Assembly (NCBI GenBank): GCA_002347025.1
Contig: DEAE01000001.1
Location: forward strand, 79,652 to 143,651
From: Acidobacteria bacterium UBA2990
GTDB taxonomy: Bacteria; Acidobacteriota; Vicinamibacteria; Vicinamibacterales; UBA8438
Reading direction: 5' to 3'
Length of the DNA stretch: 64,000 nucleotides
Below, piece by piece: positions 16,269 to 24,832 of this stretch. The notes under the pieces are model-generated. The model saw only the letters and a list, made by a program, of their open reading frames with translations. It ran no database searches and was not told the DNA's origin. A program made the position numbers and the translations under genes. Each line of letters begins with the position of its first letter. The first letter of the stretch is position 1.

Positions 16269-19265
16269 TTAGTGATCGTGTTGTCTGAGGTAGGCCAGCA
16301 GGTCGGCCAGTCCGCTAGCATCGAGCCCTTGTTCCAGACCATCCGGCATCAGTGAGCGGCCTTCTGTGCTAATAGACTGGATTCGGCTTCTCTCTATCGT
16401 GTCAGTTTCACCGTTTGCCCGAGCCAGCGTGACGCTGACAGCGGTTTCAGTGCGTAAGATGCCGTCCAGTAACTCACCATCGGCCGTTTCGACGAGGTAG
16501 TTAGCATACTCGGGTGCGACAGCGGCGCTGGGGTCCAGAATCGAGGTTAGAAGGTCTTCTTTCCCTTTGGCAAACGCCATGCCAAGGTCTGGCCCGACCG
16601 AGTGGCCTGTGTTGCCGAAAAGGTGACACTGCGCACAGAGGGCTTGGAAGTGTTCGGCTCCTCGGGTCGCATTACCGCGTCGGCCGATGATCTCCGGTAA
16701 CCATTCGTCTACCATCGTCTGGCGATTGCTGTACTCATGGTCTCCGAACAGTGCCGAAACTCGGACCTGTATGTCGTCGGTGGAACGGCGAAGGAGTTGA
16801 CGGCGTTGCCCGAAGTCCAGATTTAGTTCGCCGGTAGTGAGGTCGCCGGATTCTAACGCGTTGACGAGCAATCCATGGAACGGCCGGTTTCGCAGTAGCA
16901 TTTCGAGGACGATGCCTTTAACTTCGGCCCCGAAGCTGCGCCACCGAGTGAGTGTAGCCTGACCTCGATCGGCAGCATCTAGACTGGTCAGGGCTTGTGC
17001 GGCCGCCAGTTGTAGCTCGGGAGGGAACTGGGGTTCCATCAACAACAAGAGCGTCTTGCCCACTTGTTCGTAGTCCCCCAGGGCGAGCAGTTCTACCTCT
17101 TGGATTCGAATGTCGATATGCAATCCGTCGTCGAGCACACGGGTTAAGGCTCGCTCCATAGCCCGTGTTCGGGCTGGTAGCTGGTCGCTCTCGATTGCCG
17201 AGGCTATTCGGAGTGCAGACCGCAGAATTTCGGCATTCTCAGCTTGGAGCAATGGGGTGAGGTTTGTCGGATCAATCTCTCCGGTCAACGCTGGATTTGT
17301 GGATGAGAGCCCGTCAGCAAGGCCATCCAGCAATGCCGCGCGAGTTGGGTCGTCAAGTTCGTGGTTGCGGGCCAACCTTAACATGGCGTTTAGCTCGTCA
17401 TTACCGGTTGCTGTTGCTCCAAGGTGCCTGACAGCGTCTAGCAGGCCTGGGCCTGTGGGTGAGGTTGCTAAACCGTCATCCGGCAGTAGCAGTGCACGCA
17501 AAACGGCACCAGTCTCCCTTCGGAGGCCAGCGAGTGTGGCATAGCGTGTCCATTGCGACTCTGCATCGCGGGCGAGTAGTTTCTGCAGACTATTGCTTGC
17601 TTCAGGTCGATCGAGTGTACTCAAGGTCAAGGCTACCTGCATTCTGACTCTAGGGTCAGGGTCGTTGGCCCGGGAAATTACTGCTTGGAGGAGTGAATGT
17701 GATGTCCCAATACTCCTTTCGGCCAGTGCTACGGCGTTTTCCCTGACACCAGCAACTGGGTCCGAGAGTGCTATCGCTATTTGCTCTGTTTTTAACGATG
17801 ACAATCCTCGAAGCGTCCACAGCGCGTGTAGTCTGCCGACATCTACGTCGGTGGTTGCAAGCAAGTCATTGAGAAGATCCACAGCTTCAGTGTTACCCCG
17901 TTCGACCAAAATCCTTTGAGCAGTGTCGCGCCACCATTTATTGCGATTCGTTAACCCCTCGACCAGCCTGGCCGGGTCGGCGCTAGCGAGTCCTGGACTC
18001 ACCATCGGCAAACCAGCGGCTGGCACGACCCGGTAGATTCGTCCCTTGTCGTCCCCCGTCCGCAAGTCGAGTCTGGCTTCGACGGTGTCTGGAATCCATT
18101 CGGGATGCTCGATGACGGCGCGGTGCATATCGACCACATACAGAGCGCCTTCGGGTCCGGTTGCCGCAGAAACAGGTCGAAACCAGTTGTCTGAACCAGC
18201 CAAAAATTCGGTATTGTCGGCTGATCGGGTCGCGGTGAAGCTGGCTCCGGTTGCGTGCAAGACGTCTTGGTGGACGACATTCACAACAACGTCGTTGACG
18301 AAGAGGCTGCCTTCGTAGGCTGGGGGCAGTGAGCCTCCACCGTAGAAAGTGATGCCTGCGCCGCCGGAAAAACGGCCGGATTGCTGTGGATTGTTGACTC
18401 GGGTCTCGGCGTCTGACGCCTGAAACAGGCGTGCGGATGAGCCGTGATCGGAAATCATGTGGCGTAAGGTCGGTACTTTCAACCAGGGATTTCGAGAAAG
18501 GTAGTGGGATGAAAACACCACGTGCTGGACGTGGTTGATGTTGTGAGTGCCGAACATTCGTCCCCATGGGTCGAAGGTGATTCCATGCCCACCGGTTGTT
18601 TCGTAGGAGGTTTCCAGTTCTCCGGTGTCTGGTCGGAACCGGAAGTCCATGCCGCGGATCGAGACAACTTCATGGGGAGCCTTGGTCGAATATCCTGCTC
18701 CGTGGTTTCCACCATTGGCAGCGTAGACCCAGTTGTCGAGCCCCCACACTAGGCCGTTGATGTTGTGTTGGGTGTTACCGACCGGAAACCCACTGAAGAG
18801 CGTTTCTTGGCTATCGGCGCTGCCGTCCTCATCGTCGTCGCGCAAGAACAGAATGTCCGGTGGCTGGGCCACCAAGATGCCGTCTCGCCAGGGTAAGACA
18901 GAGGTGGGGTACTGCAGACCATCTGCAAATAGTGTCCAGCTTTCGTAATATCCGTCGAGGTCCTTGTCCACTAGGCGCTTGATGCGACCGAGTGGCAGAG
19001 ATTCATCTGGTCGGATCGGGTAGCCGCCCATCTCGACGACGTACATCGCTCCGTCAGCATCGAATGCGATCCCGACTGGGTCAACAACTGCGGGTTCACT
19101 AGCTGCTAGTTCTAGGCTGAGGTCGTCTGGCAGTATGGTCGAGGCGATAAACTTTTCGGGATCGAGAGATCGGCCTGGATCGTTTTGGTCGATGCACCCC
19201 GATGCCGTGTAGCTCGCGAGAAGTGCTAGCGCGACGGTGGTAGGCCAAGTTCTTAGGGTTGGCAT
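16269..19265 (-). CDS. Sorbosone dehydrogenase-like propeller / HEAT repeats / cytochrome c fusion, putative lipoprotein
   Basis: A 998-residue exported protein of the type called membrane-bound dehydrogenase in planctomycetes. Residues 1-24 form a signal ending ASGC, a plausible but imperfect lipobox. Residues about 40-400 are a beta propeller of the glucose/sorbosone dehydrogenase kind (VGIAFDADGAMYVVEMGGYP, GPEGALYVVDMHRAVIEHPEW). Residues about 430-780 are HEAT-like repeats (PVAGVRENAVALAERS, DPDPRVRMQVALTLSTL). The C-terminus is a cytochrome c domain with CAQCH at 877-881 and a final helix (SGLADLLAYLRQH). It is flanked by two ceramidase-like genes in the same direction. GAGGAG precedes the ATG. 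Substrate unknown; probably sugar or polyol oxidation at the cell surface. Confidence 0.88.
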   Translation of the reverse strand: MPTLRTWPTTVALALLASYTASGCIDQNDPGRSLDPEKFIASTILPDDLSLELAASEPAVVDPVGIAFDADGAMYVVEMGGYPIRPDESLPLGRIKRLVDKDLDGYYESWTLFADGLQYPTSVLPWRDGILVAQPPDILFLRDDDEDGSADSQETLFSGFPVGNTQHNINGLVWGLDNWVYAANGGNHGAGYSTKAPHEVVSIRGMDFRFRPDTGELETSYETTGGHGITFDPWGRMFGTHNINHVQHVVFSSHYLSRNPWLKVPTLRHMISDHGSSARLFQASDAETRVNNPQQSGRFSGGAGITFYGGGSLPPAYEGSLFVNDVVVNVVHQDVLHATGASFTATRSADNTEFLAGSDNWFRPVSAATGPEGALYVVDMHRAVIEHPEWIPDTVEARLDLRTGDDKGRIYRVVPAAGLPMVSPGLASADPARLVEGLTNRNKWWRDTAQRILVERGNTEAVDLLNDLLATTDVDVGRLHALWTLRGLSSLKTEQIAIALSDPVAGVRENAVALAERSIGTSHSLLQAVISRANDPDPRVRMQVALTLSTLDRPEASNSLQKLLARDAESQWTRYATLAGLRRETGAVLRALLLPDDGLATSPTGPGLLDAVRHLGATATGNDELNAMLRLARNHELDDPTRAALLDGLADGLSSTNPALTGEIDPTNLTPLLQAENAEILRSALRIASAIESDQLPARTRAMERALTRVLDDGLHIDIRIQEVELLALGDYEQVGKTLLLLMEPQFPPELQLAAAQALTSLDAADRGQATLTRWRSFGAEVKGIVLEMLLRNRPFHGLLVNALESGDLTTGELNLDFGQRRQLLRRSTDDIQVRVSALFGDHEYSNRQTMVDEWLPEIIGRRGNATRGAEHFQALCAQCHLFGNTGHSVGPDLGMAFAKGKEDLLTSILDPSAAVAPEYANYLVETADGELLDGILRTETAVSVTLARANGETDTIERSRIQSISTEGRSLMPDGLEQGLDASGLADLLAYLRQHDH

Positions 19266-19281
19266 TTGCTCCTCTTGTTCA

Positions 19282-20580
19282 TCATGGGGTGCGATGTAGC
19301 TGTCCCGAAAGGTAACCCAGGTTAATTAGGGCAAGGTTCACAAGTCGTTCACCGGCTCCGACCTCCACAATGGTTGAGCTGTTGGCGCCATAACCGCCTT
19401 CGGCTGCAGCTTTGATTGTGGGGAAGTAACCCAAGTGCCCGTTCGAGTAGCCGACGAAAAGTGTGTGGGCCACGACGCTTTCCTGTTTCAGCCGTAGTCC
19501 GTGCTCAACGAAAAATTCACCAGGGAATGCCGCAAGGGCTAAGTCAGTGCCAATCATCAGAATTTTGACCTCTGCTTTGTTCTCCCGTTCGAACCGATCA
19601 ACATAGTCTTGCCTGACGTTTGCTCGGACTTCGGGATCATCGAGATTCCACCGTGGACTGATGTGAACTTTGTCAACACCGAGTGCGATCGACTGGACCT
19701 CGCTAAGCTCTGTCAAACGACGAACTCGGACGACTTCGCGACCGATGGTCTCGCCCATCCGCTGCATTTGATCGTAGGCTCCTTCGTCGAGGGGGGTCTT
19801 GTCCCAGAAGGGGTTGATGTCTCCCGCAGCGCCCTGGAGAAACATAACTTGGCCGCCGCCGTTTTCCTCGACTATTTCCATCATGGCGCCTGGGAAGTCA
19901 GCCGAATAATTGAGGTTGTCTGGACCGAGGACTACTGGATGGATCGCTAGGTTGACTAATGTTGCTATTGGAGATCCTGCTGGGGTGTCGAACGCGACTA
20001 CAGCAACAGATTTATCGACTGGTTCAGTTGGCACTCCGTCGCGGTTTTCCCAGAACATCTCAACTGAACCGTCGACCCGAATGAGGCGCCGATTGTGACC
20101 CAGGTTCACGTGGCCCCAGCCTACCCCGACCTGCGCTGGTTGCAGGGCATTGTGGGCCTGGGCGATGGCGTCTACTATCTTGCGTTGAAGTTGCTCAACC
20201 CATGGGTCAGAGGCACTTGGAAAATCATCCACAAAGCTCGGTCCTGAATGTGTATGCGACGCAGACAGAAAAACATTATCGAATCCAAGTTTAGTGGCGA
20301 CCGCGGCTCTAACACCCTGGGTCAGCTGGGTGTCGGCATAGCCTAGGTCCATGGTGACCCACGCCGCTGTCTCATCGCGGTCGCTCAGCGCGACCGCTTT
20401 GGCGAAGAGAGGATCGTGCACGCCACGAGAGATGTTTGTTCCGCGGGCTCCGTAGCCGTACATGCGTACACCAGCCGGCGGGGTGATCTCGGTCTTGCCG
20501 ACACCGACCTTGAGGTCGGCAGCAACTGGTGTCGTTGCCAAGACGATGGCCGCTCCAGCGAGGCTGAAGATTCGTTGCAT
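19282..20580 (-). CDS. Secreted neutral/alkaline ceramidase-like hydrolase (copy B)
   Basis: A 432-residue protein with a clean signal peptide (residues 1-21, ending PVAA). It begins KVGVGKTEITPPAGVRMYGYGAR, the standard opening of this family, followed by DLGYADTQLTQGV, then LSASHTHSGPSF with the zinc-binding histidines and LAIHPVVLGPDN. MFLQGAAGDINPF is the conserved later segment. The start ATG overlaps the stop of the Gfo/Idh/MocA gene by one base (TAATG) and is preceded by AGGAGAG, so the two are translationally coupled. It is closer to the classical family than copy A. Substrate unknown. Confidence 0.85.
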   Translation of the reverse strand: MQRIFSLAGAAIVLATTPVAADLKVGVGKTEITPPAGVRMYGYGARGTNISRGVHDPLFAKAVALSDRDETAAWVTMDLGYADTQLTQGVRAAVATKLGFDNVFLSASHTHSGPSFVDDFPSASDPWVEQLQRKIVDAIAQAHNALQPAQVGVGWGHVNLGHNRRLIRVDGSVEMFWENRDGVPTEPVDKSVAVVAFDTPAGSPIATLVNLAIHPVVLGPDNLNYSADFPGAMMEIVEENGGGQVMFLQGAAGDINPFWDKTPLDEGAYDQMQRMGETIGREVVRVRRLTELSEVQSIALGVDKVHISPRWNLDDPEVRANVRQDYVDRFERENKAEVKILMIGTDLALAAFPGEFFVEHGLRLKQESVVAHTLFVGYSNGHLGYFPTIKAAAEGGYGANSSTIVEVGAGERLVNLALINLGYLSGQLHRTP

Positions 20581-21833
20581 TAGTTCTCTCCTCGTCTCAT
20601 CCAGGCCCCGCGTGCTACCGCTGGCACAAATCTGTCGAGTCCGTCTGGAGGCAGCGCTAGCGTTTGACCCTGTTCAGCACTCATGTAAGCGGCCATCAGT
20701 AGCTCAACGACCTCTACACCATCGTCAAACGTTACGTCGGGTGGTTCTCCTGCGAGGAAGGCTCGAACCATGTGGCGATTTTCTGCGGTGTAGCCGTATT
20801 CGGTGGCTTCATCGACAACTACCGGCATGAGCCCGACATCGGCATTTTGTTTCTCGACAAGGTCTTCACCGGCTTGGCCTTGCACCGCGCGGCTGAAAAA
20901 TAACCGTAGACCGCTATCGAGCGAGTTGAGAGACATGGAGTACTCCGGCCCGAGCAATTCCATGCTCAGCCGAAGACCGGCGCCGACGTAGTTCCACGAG
21001 GTGGTAGCTTCCCCCAGAAGCAAGCTACCGTCGTCAGCTTCGTACTCGATCGTTACGCTGGCAAAGTCTTCGGAAGGCTTAGATTGGTAATTTACTTGAT
21101 CGCCCATAAGACGGCGCAACTCACTGCTGTAGGTTGGGCGTGTCCATTTCAGTGATGCGATGTGTCCGGTGATGCGGATAGGACGGATCGACGAACGGGA
21201 TGAGCCTGGTGCAGTTAGCAAATGGCGAACGACTTCGATCGAGTGGCACATCATGTCGCTGAGGACCCCGCCGCCCTGCAGATCACCTCGCCAGAACCAT
21301 GGCATATGAGGGCCGCTGTGCTCCTCGGCAGCACGTGCAAGATAGGGACGGCCGGTCAGTGCTGCGCCTCGCTGCCAGAGAAGATCGCGGCCTCGGTTTA
21401 CAGCTGGAGCGAATAGCTGATTCTCGAGATAACCATGATGAAGACCGACCCTGGACACCAATTTCTTGAGTGTTTTGGCCTCTGCGACGGTTCTTGCCAA
21501 TGGTTTCTCACAGGCTAGGCCCTTCAGCGTCTGTGGGGTGTTTTCTATCGCAGCACATACCGCTTGGATATTTGCTTCGCGCGTGTGGTTGGGTCCGCAC
21601 ACCCAGATAGCATCGATGGAGGGATCACGCACCATCGATTCGATCGAGGAGAAGCGACGGGCCGGACCCACATCCAGTTCTCGCGCCAGCTGGGCGGCCG
21701 ACTCTGCATGCTCGCTGTTTGGACTCCACACCCCGCAGACGTTGGCATCGCGTACTCCAACCATTGACCGGATGTGGAACCGGGTAATGAATCCGCTACC
21801 GATGAACCCGATGCCTAGACGTGGGAAGGCCAT
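20580..21833 (-). CDS. Gfo/Idh/MocA family NAD(P)-dependent oxidoreductase
   Basis: A 417-residue oxidoreductase. The N-terminal Rossmann domain starts at residue 5 with GIGFIGSGFITRFH; the conserved CEKPLA motif (near residue 110) carries the lysine typical of the family. GGVLSDMMCHSIEVVRHLL includes the histidine corresponding to the catalytic region, and the C-terminal VEVVELLMAAYMSAEQGQTL is the usual final helix segment. Members oxidise or reduce sugars and inositols. It is the first gene of the minus-strand block and is coupled to ceramidase-like copy B, which suggests joint use on a glycoside or glycolipid. No strong Shine-Dalgarno is seen before the ATG. Confidence 0.88.
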   Translation of the reverse strand: MAFPRLGIGFIGSGFITRFHIRSMVGVRDANVCGVWSPNSEHAESAAQLARELDVGPARRFSSIESMVRDPSIDAIWVCGPNHTREANIQAVCAAIENTPQTLKGLACEKPLARTVAEAKTLKKLVSRVGLHHGYLENQLFAPAVNRGRDLLWQRGAALTGRPYLARAAEEHSGPHMPWFWRGDLQGGGVLSDMMCHSIEVVRHLLTAPGSSRSSIRPIRITGHIASLKWTRPTYSSELRRLMGDQVNYQSKPSEDFASVTIEYEADDGSLLLGEATTSWNYVGAGLRLSMELLGPEYSMSLNSLDSGLRLFFSRAVQGQAGEDLVEKQNADVGLMPVVVDEATEYGYTAENRHMVRAFLAGEPPDVTFDDGVEVVELLMAAYMSAEQGQTLALPPDGLDRFVPAVARGAWMRRGEN

Positions 21834-21891
21834 TCATGGAGATGGTAGATCACTGACCGGTCTCGTGCCAGCTTGAGCTTGCTCTGTGGTC

Positions 21892-22155
21892 GTGAGCGAT
21901 CAAACCTGGGCGGCTCTGGAACGCTTGCTAAGGCAGGAGGAGTCACGTTCATCGACGAAGCTCGATCCACAGTGCAAGTGCCGATATCGCGGCGAGCAAC
22001 GAGGCACAATCCAGCACTACTTGCCTGCCCCCGTGCGTCGTTCCTATGTTCCATGTTGTCGATTCCGGGACCGGATCGTTGCGGTGTTAGTACACCACTC
22101 CGAGGTCTATCTCAGGAAAAGGAGTGACTTCTTTACGCAATGTAGACAGGATTAG
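21892..22155 (+). CDS. Uncertain small ORF, cysteine and arginine rich
   Basis: This gap between the oxidoreductase and VOC genes holds one uninterrupted frame starting at a GTG (SDQTWAALERLLRQEE) and ending at TAG just before the VOC gene. The product would be about 87 residues, basic, with five cysteines (CKC, CC and a C-terminal C). I recognise no family. A ribosome binding site is not apparent and another frame is also open here, so it may be non-coding. Confidence 0.2.
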   Translation: MSDQTWAALERLLRQEESRSSTKLDPQCKCRYRGEQRGTIQHYLPAPVRRSYVPCCRFRDRIVAVLVHHSEVYLRKRSDFFTQCRQD

Positions 22156-22158
22156 AGG

Positions 22159-22584
22159 ATGAGTCAAATCTTGCTGCCACGCATGTTTCCGTTTCTCCGA
22201 TACAAGGATGCTGCAGCCGCGTTTGAGTGGTTAGCTCTGGCGTTTGGCTTCGAGAAGCATATGGTCGTGCCTGGTCCAAAAGGAACCATTGCGCATGCTG
22301 AACTCCGCTATGGCAATAGTCTGGTTATGATCGGTACTTTGGAAGATGATGGCATGGGGTTGAAGAGTCCTGGTGAGGTGGGTGGGGTAACCCAAGGCAT
22401 CTACGTTCATGTAGAGGATGTTAATGCTCACCATGACCGTGCGAAAGCGGCTGGAGCGGAAATCGCTATGGCACTTGAAGACACGCCCTACGGGTCACGA
22501 GAATATCTGGCTCGAGACCTCGAAGGGCATCTTTGGAGTTTTGGAAGCTATGGGCCGGTAGTGGATAGTGGCAAGAAGAATTGA
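22159..22584 (+). CDS. VOC (glyoxalase/bleomycin-resistance) superfamily protein, PhnB-like
   Basis: A 141-residue single VOC domain with no signal peptide. It begins LPRMFPFLRYKDAAAAFEWLALAFGFE, the usual opening of the PhnB-like/YdhR-like VOC group, and ends with SREYLARDLEGHLWSFGSY, where the conserved acidic residue and tryptophan close the paired beta-alpha-beta modules. VOC proteins use the paired modules to bind a metal or a small ligand; the specific reaction cannot be assigned. AGAGG directly precedes the ATG. It is convergent with the membrane protein gene downstream. Confidence 0.8.
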   Translation: MSQILLPRMFPFLRYKDAAAAFEWLALAFGFEKHMVVPGPKGTIAHAELRYGNSLVMIGTLEDDGMGLKSPGEVGGVTQGIYVHVEDVNAHHDRAKAAGAEIAMALEDTPYGSREYLARDLEGHLWSFGSYGPVVDSGKKN

Positions 22585-22621
22585 GTTAGATCCACTTGGC
22601 TGTTGACTCACGGGTAAGGCC

Positions 22622-23698
22622 CTACTTGCGGTGTTGCACCCGTAATTGAGAGTCGAGTTCAACTACGGTGCGTCCGAATCGCACATCCCCGATTGTGACG
22701 CGGTGCCCGTCCTCAAGTGATTCGACTTGGAACGTCGGGAAGCGTGTCCAAGTGGCGAGCCCCCAGGCGTCTGGACTGGCAAGTGCTGCTGTGGCAGCCG
22801 GATGATCATTTCCGATGTCGATGTGCCTACCCGTTGGACTGATTCGTTCCGCAGCCAACCAGTCGAACGTAAATCTGTGATAGTGCTGTTCGTCGGCTAG
22901 AAGCACTGTTCGGCGAAATGGGTCAGCTGGCGCTGGGATGACCATGATGTGGGTCGGCTTCAACCCTCGAGCTTGTGCCCATTCTGTAACCTGTTGTTCC
23001 ACGAATTGGGAGCTAGTTATCATGGCGACGATATAGGACGTGGCTAAAACTAGGCAGCATGATGCCAGCCATGGGACCGGAGGTGCTCCCCGTCTGCGAA
23101 TCCGGATCCCTATGACCAGTGAGAGCCCAAGGCACCAGAGTGCTCGAAGGGGTAGTGGTACACCGGCTACTCCGGTGACCAAGTTCACAGCGATTACCCC
23201 GAGTGCAATCCAGCCGACGATGAGCGGTCGCGAATGGCTGTGTGCCATGAGGGCGACGGTGCCCAGTATGAGCCAGAGCCAGGGATCGACGATGAACAGA
23301 GTGTCACCATAGAACCACCGGCTTTCAAAAGGCATAAGCAGACGAACACCATAGGTATTGAGCCAGTCCAGCGCTGGATGGCTCAGTGTCGAGAGGTAGG
23401 CGAGACCGGCGAAGCGTCCGACCGGGATGGGTGTAGCTATTGGGTCCCGTTCGCATCGAATGCGATCGATCTGGAGCATGATCCATGTGAGAACGGCCGG
23501 CAAAATGGCCATGGCGAGTATTCCATGGGTCCAACCCCGACGAACACCTAGCGCAATGTCGCCTTCGAGAAAATAGGTTGCAGCGTCTATGTCCGGGAGG
23601 TTGGCGCCCATTAAACAGGTGGCAGTGGCTAGGGGGCCTCGAGCTACACGTGTTTGGGCCAGACTCGCACCGACGAGAGTGTGGGTTAAAGGGTCCAT
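22622..23698 (-). CDS. DUF457/YdjM-type membrane-bound metal-dependent hydrolase
   Basis: A 358-residue protein that begins with the family signature MDPLTHTLVGASLAQT, followed by MGANLPDIDA and RGWTHGILAMA, whose histidines and aspartates form the putative metal site. Five or six hydrophobic segments follow up to about residue 230, including LSHPALDWLNTYGVRL with another conserved His-Asp pair. The last 120 residues are soluble. Relatives include E. coli YdjM, which is SOS-regulated; no enzymatic activity is firmly known. Here it is divergent from proC with about 190 bases between. Confidence 0.85.
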   Translation of the reverse strand: MDPLTHTLVGASLAQTRVARGPLATATCLMGANLPDIDAATYFLEGDIALGVRRGWTHGILAMAILPAVLTWIMLQIDRIRCERDPIATPIPVGRFAGLAYLSTLSHPALDWLNTYGVRLLMPFESRWFYGDTLFIVDPWLWLILGTVALMAHSHSRPLIVGWIALGVIAVNLVTGVAGVPLPLRALWCLGLSLVIGIRIRRRGAPPVPWLASCCLVLATSYIVAMITSSQFVEQQVTEWAQARGLKPTHIMVIPAPADPFRRTVLLADEQHYHRFTFDWLAAERISPTGRHIDIGNDHPAATAALASPDAWGLATWTRFPTFQVESLEDGHRVTIGDVRFGRTVVELDSQLRVQHRK

Positions 23699-23885
23699 AC
23701 TAGGTGGTTAAGGGGGCCTGGACTTGGAAATGCGGAGTACGCAGTCGCTTCAGGAGACCGGCCGCCACGAAGATTCCCGGTTGAGAATGTGGTGTGAATC
23801 ATTACCGTATGAAGCATAGCGGAGTACGCCATCTTGGGACAGGCGGGTAACATTAGGGTTTCCGGTTGGATGAAAGGAGCTTTTT

Positions 23886-24782
23886 TTGACACGGCCTAAG
23901 ATTATGCAAGGTGCGTCGATCGCGTTCATTGGAGTTGGCGCGATGGGTGAGGCGATGATTGAGGGGCTCCTTCAGCATCAGCTCGTTGGTTCGAGCTCGA
24001 TCATCGCAGCAGATCTAGAGCCGAACCGGCTTAGTTCGGTCAAGCAGCGGTTCAAGGTCGCCACGACTCGGAACAATCGGGTTGCTGCTCGCAAGGCCGA
24101 TATTGTGGTGCTATCGGTCAAGCCTCAGGTGCTTTCGGCAGTATATTCCGACCTGAAGGGTCACATAAGGTCGTCTGCCATGATCGTGTCAATAGTGGCA
24201 GGGGCCACTAGTGGGTCTATTGCGGCTGGGTTGCGACATCAAGCGGTTGTCCGGGTTATGCCAAATACCCCAGCGCAGGTTGGGGAAGGGATGAGTGTCT
24301 GGACGGCTACTGAGGCCGTGTCTGACAGGCAGCGTGAATGGGTCGGGACTCTGCTCGCAGCTCTCGGGAAACAGCTCTATGTTCGCGACGAAGGGTTACT
24401 CGATAAGGCTACTGCCGTCAGCGGGAGTGGACCCGCCTATGTGTTTATGCTGATAGAGGGGTTGATCGATGCTGCTGTGCACCTGGGGTGGTCTCGTTCT
24501 GAAGCAAGGGAGATGGTTATACAAACGGTGCGGGGCTCAGCAATCTTCGCTGAGCGGTCAGCATTACATCCAGCCGAGATGAGGAATCTCGTGACTTCAC
24601 CGGCAGGGACCACCGCTGAAGCCATTTATCAGTTGGAGAAGGGTTCTTTCAGGACCGTACTGTCCAAGGCGGTTGTGGGTGCGTATCGGCGGAGTGTTGC
24701 TCTCGGTGAACGGGACACCAATTTGGTGGTTGCGTCGAAGAGGAAGCCGGTTCGTAAGAAGCGGACAAAATCTAGTTCCTAG
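23886..24782 (+). CDS. proC: Pyrroline-5-carboxylate reductase
   Basis: Last step of proline synthesis: NAD(P)H-dependent reduction of pyrroline-5-carboxylate. The 298-residue product has the N-terminal dinucleotide-binding IAFIGVGAMGEAMIEGLL, VLSVKPQVL, VRVMPNTPAQVGEG and the signature AVSGSGPAYVFMLIEGLIDA, then the C-terminal LVTSPAGTTAEAI. It carries a 20-residue lysine/arginine-rich tail (KRKPVRKKRTK) beyond the normal end. The start is probably the TTG at 23886, seven bases after AAGGAG; an ATG lies six codons in. Monocistronic by layout. Confidence 0.95.
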   Translation: MTRPKIMQGASIAFIGVGAMGEAMIEGLLQHQLVGSSSIIAADLEPNRLSSVKQRFKVATTRNNRVAARKADIVVLSVKPQVLSAVYSDLKGHIRSSAMIVSIVAGATSGSIAAGLRHQAVVRVMPNTPAQVGEGMSVWTATEAVSDRQREWVGTLLAALGKQLYVRDEGLLDKATAVSGSGPAYVFMLIEGLIDAAVHLGWSRSEAREMVIQTVRGSAIFAERSALHPAEMRNLVTSPAGTTAEAIYQLEKGSFRTVLSKAVVGAYRRSVALGERDTNLVVASKRKPVRKKRTKSSS

Positions 24783-24832
24783 CTGGTCCTGGGGTTCATG
24801 TGTTTTTGCTTGTCTCCAAGTGAGTTTAGTCA

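Noticed and set aside
17983..18567. Minus-strand frame of 194 residues, rich in arginine, inside the sorbosone/HEAT gene region.
   Set aside because: It is a shifted frame of the 998-residue gene on the same strand; arginine-rich composition is typical of a shadow frame.
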